Source: Candidatus Parcubacteria bacterium
GTDB lineage: Bacteria; Patescibacteriota; Patescibacteriia; UBA1558; GWA2-36-10
DNA length: 5,361 bases
Reading direction: 5' to 3'
Assembly (NCBI GenBank): GCA_023246135.1
Contig: JAHFJB010000038.1
Span: 1 to 5,361, forward strand
Below, piece after piece: positions 4,721 to 5,361 of the stretch (the stretch's first letter is position 1; each line of letters opens with the position of its first letter). The notes below the pieces were generated by a model. It saw only the letters and a program-made list of their open reading frames with translations, searched no databases and was not told the origin of the DNA. Made by a program: the position numbers and the translations under genes.

Positions 4721-5361
4721 ATTCGCAGTTTGGTCCTACTCGACCAACTGTCGAGCCGTCCGGACAGAGCTTGGCATCTTGAGGACAAGTAGTGCCGGGT
4801 TTTATATAACCAGTACAATGCCAATCAATCTTGGCGGTTTTGGTCTCAACACTGACTACGCAATATGGATTACAACCTTCTCGGGTGGAATTGAGATTGG
4901 CATTATAATACCAAGTTTTAGAATTATCATTGTAAGTGCCAGCCGACAGAGATTTTCCGCCCTTGATGCAAGTCTTCTCAGCAATAACCCTAGCTTCAGC
5001 TTCGGTCATAGGGCCAGTTTTTACTAGTTCACTTATCTGATTAGCATCTTTGTTATATTGGACATAAAAACTTTTGCCTACTGATGGCTGAGCAGTCATG
5101 GGCTCGTCAGGTTTTCGCTCAGCATAATTATAGACTGCTTGGCCGTCATGTATTTCTATTGTTTGCGGGGCAATGCGGTCGCCTAAGAGCAGGGCATTGG
5201 TAGCTTTATATCGTGGCTCTTGATAGACGCCATACGAAACGTTAATAGCTAAGACAGCATAATAAAATGTGCCACTGCCACCTGGGTCATTTACTAGCAG
5301 TACAGCTGCATCTTGCTTGCCATCGCCATTTAGATCGCCATAGACTGGCTCGCCAAATATA
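4701..5361 (-). CDS. Secreted protein with FG-GAP-like segment and cysteine-rich C-terminus (5' end outside window)
   Basis: The minus-strand frame stays open to the window edge. The ATG at 5099 is internal, since the reading frame continues upstream through conserved sequence; 219 residues are visible and the N-terminus is missing. Region 1 (residues 6-100) begins YGDLNGDGKQDAAVLLV, a D-x-N-x-D-G-x-x-D calcium-loop or FG-GAP-like motif, followed by GGSGTFYY, NALLLGDRIAPQTIEI and NYAERKPDEPMTAQPSVGKS. I recognise this as a recurrent module of exported bacterial proteins, but cannot name its function. Region 2 (about 117-185) starts with an amphipathic helix (TEAEARVIAEK) and has Cys 131, 163, 167 and 182. 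Region 3 (about 188-217) is a compact motif (CPQDAKLCPDGSTVGRVGPN) with Cys 192, 199, 212 and 217. Eight cysteines suggest four disulfides. The TAG is 25 bases before the ATG of the cysteine-repeat lipoprotein, so the two are probably cotranscribed and exported together. Confidence 0.8.
   Translation of the reverse strand, partial: IFGEPVYGDLNGDGKQDAAVLLVNDPGGSGTFYYAVLAINVSYGVYQEPRYKATNALLLGDRIAPQTIEIHDGQAVYNYAERKPDEPMTAQPSVGKSFYVQYNKDANQISELVKTGPMTEAEARVIAEKTCIKGGKSLSAGTYNDNSKTWYYNANLNSTREGCNPYCVVSVETKTAKIDWHCTGYIKPGTTCPQDAKLCPDGSTVGRVGPNCEFADCSN

Noticed and set aside
1..5361. Alternative genetic code (TGA as Gly, known in Absconditabacteria and Gracilibacteria)
   Set aside because: All genes read through in the standard code with TAA or TAG stops and no in-frame TGA. 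Six genes without a TGA stop is too small a sample to suggest reassignment.

Overview
The window looks like part of a Candidate Phyla Radiation (Patescibacteria/Parcubacteria-like) chromosome. This rests on the mix of genes rather than any marker gene. There is a GT-C type membrane transferase-like protein, a Gmad2-GerMN envelope protein, a slipin, and two cysteine-rich exported proteins of kinds I associate with such genomes. The native DNA is AT-rich. All six genes stop with TAA or TAG and read normally in the standard code. There is no rRNA, tRNA, CRISPR array, transposase or integrase.

Layout. Positions 1-1218 (+) hold the 3' part of a polytopic membrane protein resembling TMTC/GT39-like protein glycosyltransferases. 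A strong intrinsic terminator follows at 1226-1264. A convergent gene at 1279-2127 (-) encodes a membrane-anchored Gmad2 plus GerMN protein. Its near-consensus promoter lies so close to the ATG that the mRNA should be leaderless. Next comes a small compositional island, about 2200-2620. It carries one GC-rich gene on the + strand (2238-2531), with the only clear Shine-Dalgarno sequence in the window and a perfect 11-bp terminator hairpin. A second, A/U-flanked hairpin (2624-2658) ends the converging slipin gene (2667-3431, -).

Upstream of the slipin on the - strand is a 386-residue lipoprotein (3515-4675) made almost entirely of thirteen 26-residue repeats, each with two cysteines. Twenty-five bases further upstream is the 3' part of a secreted protein (4701-5361, 5' end outside the window). 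It has an Asp/Asn/Gly-rich FG-GAP-like segment and an eight-cysteine C-terminal half.

How they fit together. Nearly everything native here is envelope or exported: a sugar-transfer-like membrane protein, a surface-anchored Gmad2-GerMN protein, a membrane scaffold protein, a disulfide-type repeat lipoprotein and a secreted cysteine-rich protein. The even cysteine counts in the exported proteins suggest oxidative folding outside the membrane. The most unusual items are the cysteine-repeat lipoprotein and the GC-rich one-gene cassette, whose codon use, strand and initiation signal differ from its neighbours. Its function is unknown.
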